From Basidiobolus ranarum (Eukaryota > Basidiobolomycota > Basidiobolomycetes > Basidiobolales), in contig JASJQH010000151.1 in assembly GCA_040143965.1 (NCBI GenBank), positions 1 through 24,499 on the forward strand: a DNA stretch of 24,499 bases, written 5' to 3'. The notes beneath the pieces are model-generated. The model made no database searches and was not told the DNA's origin. It was given only the letters and a program-made list of their open reading frames with translations. Both the position numbers and the translations under genes were made by a program. Position 1 is the first letter of the stretch; the number at the start of each line of letters is the position of its first letter. Positions 21,078 to 24,499 of the stretch are shown one piece after another.

Positions 21078-21311
21078 CTATTGAATCCATATGGTTACGT
21101 TTTTCACTATTACTTTAGCAACATCAGACAGTTCATCACGGCCGAAGAAATCACTGGTTCTTATCTTGCTTTGATGGTGACTTTGAGTGCCAAAGTCTTC
21201 TTTTTTCTTAACACAAATAGGCTTGTCAAAGCACTCAATATCGTAATCCTGAACTGATGAAGCTTGCCTACAATCAGCCACATGCCTGATAATTCCAGGG
21301 ATAGATCGCAT
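21078..21311 (-). CDS. Possible small gene or exon, 77 aa
   Basis: An open frame with coding-like composition from ATG at 21311 (MRSIPGIIRHVADCRQASSV) to TAG. Its middle is polar and charged (CVKKKEDFGTQ, FFGRDELSDVAKVIV). No domain, signal peptide or membrane segment is recognised. GT sites near its end and a TAATACAG acceptor about 110 nt downstream exist, but the phases do not give a longer product. It could be one exon of a gene I cannot complete, or chance. Confidence 0.25.
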   Translation of the reverse strand: MRSIPGIIRHVADCRQASSVQDYDIECFDKPICVKKKEDFGTQSHHQSKIRTSDFFGRDELSDVAKVIVKNVTIWIQ

Positions 21312-21391
21312 TCAAATCAGGAAAACCGACTCTCTTGTTCAAGCTTCACTAGGAATTGGTTGACAAGAATAAGCTATGAAGATATGTGCTT

Positions 21392-21397
21392 TTTATT
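21392..21397 (-). terminator. Possible poly(A) signal of TIM17
   Basis: TTTATT on the + strand (AATAAA on minus), about 160 nt past the TIM17 stop. Confidence 0.35.
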
Positions 21398-21558
21398 ACA
21401 TTGAATTTAAGGGCAAACAAGGAATTTTGAGCTAAGAGATTTGAAAGTGAATCAAACATGGAGTGGCAAATGATTAATAATGTATAAGAAACCAATGCGA
21501 CATGCGTTTTCTGCGGAAACAGTGCTTTCGAGTTGAAAAATAAATGCAATTTTCAAAT

Positions 21559-22245
21559 TCATTTGGATGGTGCAGGGATATCAGGTACTTGTGGCATAAT
21601 AGGACGGTTTTGCTCAGCAAACATACGAGTCATGGCAATACCAAGACCTTCGATCATAGCCAGTAGAACCCGACCAACAACAGCAGAAGTGGCAGCAGCT
21701 TTGAAACCACCTAGAAGAAAATTATGAATACCTCTTTAAAACGTTTGTATTTCCTACGGATACTCTACCTCTAGCAGCCAAAACACCACCCGTCAAAGTA
21801 CCAGATAGAATCGAGTTCCATGGATCTTCCTTTTGACGAATACCTTTGAAAGCGCAATCAAAAGTGGAAAAAAGACCACCCCATACAGCGAAATTACCTA
21901 AATAAGAGGGGTAAGCACCTTGAGGTCAAGTGATATACAAAAACACACGCTAGCTATACCTCCAAGTACTGGAGCGCGAGCTTTGACAGAGGTCAGGGCA
22001 CCAGTTAAACGTTCTCCTCGAGGAGAATTTTTGATTCCTTTGACGGAATGCCAGATACCACCACCAACGGCACCCATTACAAAAGCACCACCGATATCAT
22101 TTAGAATAACCCATGGGCTACAAGAGTTGGAAACGGAGTTCAAATGATACAATACGCTGAAGTCAGTATGTAATACATAGAAATATTCAAGAACTATTAA
22201 AATAAGGTACCAAGGATCTCTGGAATGATCTGAACTTCTAGGCAT
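21559..22245 (-). CDS. TIM17: Mitochondrial inner-membrane translocase subunit Tim17, 157 aa, 4 exons
   Basis: Core subunit of the TIM23 presequence translocase in the inner mitochondrial membrane. Exons are 22245-22211, 22117-21960, 21897-21769 and 21710-21559. All three introns (93, 62 and 58 nt) are GT-AG and in phase. The spliced protein reads [19 protein letters not shown], then [58 protein letters not shown] and GGFKAAATS, ending in a short Pro-rich tail. This is the full family pattern with four membrane segments, near-identical in length to yeast Tim17 (about 158 residues from memory). C12 and the Cys in FDC match the pair known to form a disulfide in yeast. The start is the only ATG and sits at the conserved N-terminus. 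Housekeeping gene; nothing looks broken. Confidence 0.98.
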
Positions 22246-22259
22246 CTTGAGGGTATAGG

Positions 22260-22940
22260 AGATAAAGATGTAATGTAGTAGGCTGAACGAGGAGGCCGAA
22301 GCTTTCGAAATACACTTTTAAGCGAGGTTTGCGCGATTTTTTTGAATGAAAAGTTTGCAAAATGGAAGCACAAATTTAGTTTAAATTCATTATTTAACTA
22401 AATTCTTATTATAGCTTGATTCGCTTTGATCAGCAATTAGGTCCAAAAAATCCCGAAATCACGTTTTTTTTAGGGATGATGGAGAGTGGGATTGGTAGGT
22501 TTGCAGAAACCTTAGTTTAAATTGCGGATAATGCCGTTTTGATAATCTTATTTTGCTTAAGCGAATAGCCATATGTCATTGCGGAATTTGAGCCTTGTCT
22601 TGGAAATTCTTAGATAAGATTATTTGCAGTATGGATAATTGCATATGTAGGATCTTCCCTTCTCCTTATCATCAAGTCTAATGATAGTGCTTATGGAAGT
22701 CCTTTAAATTTGGAGTAGGTACAATCTGCTCAGAGCAGTGTTTGATCTACATACATTTTCTCTACTTCACATAGTCTGTGGTTCTCTTTTACACACGAAT
22801 TTTCTCGCGATTATTCATTGGGAATTTTCTGTAACTGAGGCAAGGATATGATTACGGGCGGGGTCAAAGTAAGTTGTAACTTCGGGTGCTTACAATGTTT
22901 TACTTGACTTTTATGTAATTCACAAAGATATAGTAAGTTT
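22260..22940. other. Intergenic between TIM17 and SEM1
   Basis: It holds the TIM17 promoter region and the SEM1 3' side. Poly-T and poly-A runs (near 22338 and 22465) occur. No reading frame or RNA gene is recognised. Confidence 0.45.
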
Positions 22941-22944
22941 CAAT

Positions 22945-23293
22945 TTACAAGTTCATGGTTTGCGGTTGATTTTGTTCTGTGCTTTCAGCGCTATTTGTAA
23001 ATATAAAAATCAATTAAAAACCAAAAAAAACGCGACTGGACAGGTCCATACCGTAGTTTCCGAGAAAAGTCATCTTCAACATCTTCGTCGTCCCAGTTAT
23101 CCTCCCATTAGTGGGTGCCTTGATCTTCTTCAGTGGAATTCTAAAGTAATTGATTAGTGCGTTTTCAGGATTATAAAAACATCAGGATACCTTCAGCGGG
23201 GAATTCTTCAAACTCGCCTTCCTCTAAAGCATCCAGACGAGGGGCTGCCTGTATAGATTTAGAAGTTTCAAAAGTAGGTGTGCTGGAAGTCAT
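22945..23293 (-). CDS. SEM1: Sem1/Dss1-like 26S proteasome lid subunit, 3 exons, with an in-frame TAA
   Basis: A small acidic protein of the proteasome lid, which also partners the mRNA-export complex TREX-2 and Brca2-type proteins (family knowledge). Exon 1 (23293-23191) starts MTSSTPTF and ends EGEFEEFPAE, the first acidic motif. Exon 2 (best acceptor leaves 23124-23052) contains WEDNWDDEDVEDDFSRKL, the family hallmark. Exon 3 (22990-22945) adds RAESTEQNQPQTMNL. The 61-nt last intron (GTATGG/AATAG) joins LR to AES, as in animal LRAE. The lengths 103, 73 and 46 give 74 codons, the family's usual size. Just before WEDNW the frame reads H, TAA, W, where other members have H-x-W. No acceptor I can find avoids this stop. 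It could be a real nonsense codon (pseudogene or allele), a base error, or unusual splicing. Confidence 0.78.
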
Positions 23294-23319
23294 ATTAGAG
23301 ACTTCAAATGCGGATGTGT

Positions 23320-23970
23320 GTTGATAAGGTTACCGTCAGCACTTGACTTACAAATTAATCGATGCCTCCTTTCCTCCAACCAGGTAATTCAACAACACAA
23401 ATCGATTGGATAAAAGAGAAATTGACGTAATAAGTTACCATCACTGTGGTTATTGGCAAATGAGAATAAAGCCTGGCTAAATTAGGCGCAAGTAGACAAA
23501 TACTGACTGTTATAGCTTTACTTAAAATGGAAAGAACGAACTACAGAAGTCTAAGCCTCAGTTGTACAACATATAAGGTTGGATGGCCATACAAGCGCGT
23601 TCAACGACCCCTTTAAAATAGCCAACATAAATGGTAAATTGAGGCTATTTCATCACACGAAATCAAGTTAGGCGACCGTCAGTTTGTTAGGTGAGACGGG
23701 CCTTCAGTATTCTATGACTTGGTGATTCGTATGGCAAGGGTTGTGTGAAAGAAACAAATTCTTGTGGAAGGCTGTAGCCACAATATCTATAGATTTATCT
23801 ATAGAGATGGATCCTATCAAACATATACCGTTGATAATCACGAAAGGTTAAGTATCATGTGGCAAAAATCGGAGTAGTTTAGGCATATTTTTATCACCCA
23901 TGCGAAAACTCAACGATAATTCCATCATTACTCTTGTTTCTTCATTTTCTCAGTACGAATCACTTTGTAA
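23320..23970. other. Intergenic between divergent genes
   Basis: About 0.65 kb between the minus-strand SEM1 start and the plus-strand gene at 23983. A short frame from ATG 23807 with a GTTAAG donor at 23847 could be a 5' exon, but its phase does not fit the next exon. Confidence 0.4.
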
Positions 23971-23982
23971 TTTCTTCCACAG

Positions 23983-24499
23983 ATGGTAAATCATATGGCG
24001 CTCGAGGAGGTAGTATTGGAATCAAAGAGTGACTATGGTTTCAAGCTGGTGTATGATGGTATGCAAATAGAAAACTTGTACTTTTAAACATTTTCTCATT
24101 TTAGTTTCGTTTCTAATGCACTGCAAAATGTATAGAACCATCGATATTATGTAGATATTTACAAATAAACAACGTAGTGGTTGACCAGGGCGCTGATATT
24201 TCTTTACTTACGGAAGGGAAGTGGGTTCATTTCCAAGTGTTAATGTGCACACCAGTTAAACAAGGCTTGGTCAATGAGAAGACTAAGTTTATCTTATCTT
24301 CCAAGAGGAAATTGTCTAGTTTGAGAATCATAAATGAGGTGAAACAAGGCGAAGTGGATGTGAACTACGAGTATTTGGTTGATACAGGGGCTATGAAGGG
24401 TACTGGTTGTTTCTTCCCTTCATTCGATTCTGAAGAAGAAAAGTATGAATTCCCTGGGAAGCAAAGGAGAAAGACTGTCAAACTTTGTGCAGGTTCATT
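23983..24499 (+). CDS. Unrecognised protein, N-terminal part (partial, 2 exons)
   Basis: Exon 1 (23983-24058) begins at an ATG directly after a CTTCCACAG acceptor-like site, so it may follow a 5' exon or UTR intron. It reads MVNHMALEEVVLESKSDYGF. A GTATGC donor and a TATAG acceptor (intron 24059-24135, 77 nt) join it in phase to 24136-24499, which is open to the window edge. About 146 residues are visible. They are polar, rich in Val, Lys and Glu, with alternating hydrophobics as in a beta-rich fold. Two stretches share V-D-x-G-A (VVVDQGADIS and YLVDTGAMKG). VDTGA resembles an aspartic-protease active site, but the flanks do not fit either the pepsin or retropepsin family well. I do not assign a function. 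Only one intron was inferred, from phase and open frame. Confidence 0.55.

Noticed and set aside
24361-24420. VDTGA motif as a retrotransposon-type protease
   Set aside because: Only the four-residue core fits. There is no reverse transcriptase, integrase, zinc-knuckle or terminal repeat nearby, and the gene appears to contain a host-type intron. I therefore do not call an element.
1-24499. tRNA, rRNA, CRISPR array, transposase or terminal inverted repeats
   Set aside because: I looked for B-box-like GGTTCRANNCC, regularly spaced repeats and transposase-like frames on both strands and saw none that held up. A covariance-model scan would be decisive for tRNAs.

Overview
The window looks like nuclear DNA of an AT-rich, intron-containing fungus. 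Introns are short (about 50-96 nt) with GTAAGT/GTATG-type donors and TAG/CAG acceptors. Several genes have a TATA-like box 40-120 bp upstream of the ATG and AATAAA-type poly(A) signals, and TAA/TGA stops are used in the standard way. The gene content (Kre9/Knh1-like secreted proteins, a hevein-type chitin-binding domain, a secreted tyrosinase, fungal Tim17 and Sem1/Dss1) fits a fungus. An early-diverging (zygomycete-grade, for example Entomophthorales-like) lineage is my inference and is not proven by the sequence.

Layout. 1-758 (+) is the 3' part of an aldo/keto reductase gene. 760-3060 is a desert. 3130-5081 (-) holds two intronless secreted proteins sharing a Kre9/Knh1-type N-terminal domain; the second also carries an eight-cysteine chitin-binding domain. 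5935-6904 (-) is a multi-pass membrane protein, probably an orphan fungal 7TM receptor, with one intron. 8824-9912 (-) is a secreted hydrophilic protein with an internal duplication. 10580-12085 (-) is a three-exon secreted tyrosinase with both copper sites intact. 12288-12539 (-) may be a small gene. 14530-15108 (+) is an orphan basic protein. 16045-17353 (-) is a four-exon gene with an N-terminal PPPAY motif and a C-terminal membrane segment. 18306-18734 (+) contains weak candidate exons. 18.7-21.0 kb is a second desert. 21559-22245 (-) is the four-exon gene of the mitochondrial translocase subunit Tim17. 22945-23293 (-) is a tiny three-exon gene for the proteasome-lid protein Sem1/Dss1, with a puzzling in-frame TAA. 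23983-24499 (+) is the start of an unrecognised gene that runs off the window.

There is no operon logic, as expected for a fungus. The left half is enriched in secreted or surface proteins: two Kre9-like, a chitin binder, a 7TM protein, a low-complexity secreted protein and a tyrosinase. They could belong to cell-wall or host-interface biology, but nothing in the sequence shows that they act together. The right end is housekeeping (Tim17, Sem1). I see no convincing transposon, virus relic, rRNA, tRNA or CRISPR array.
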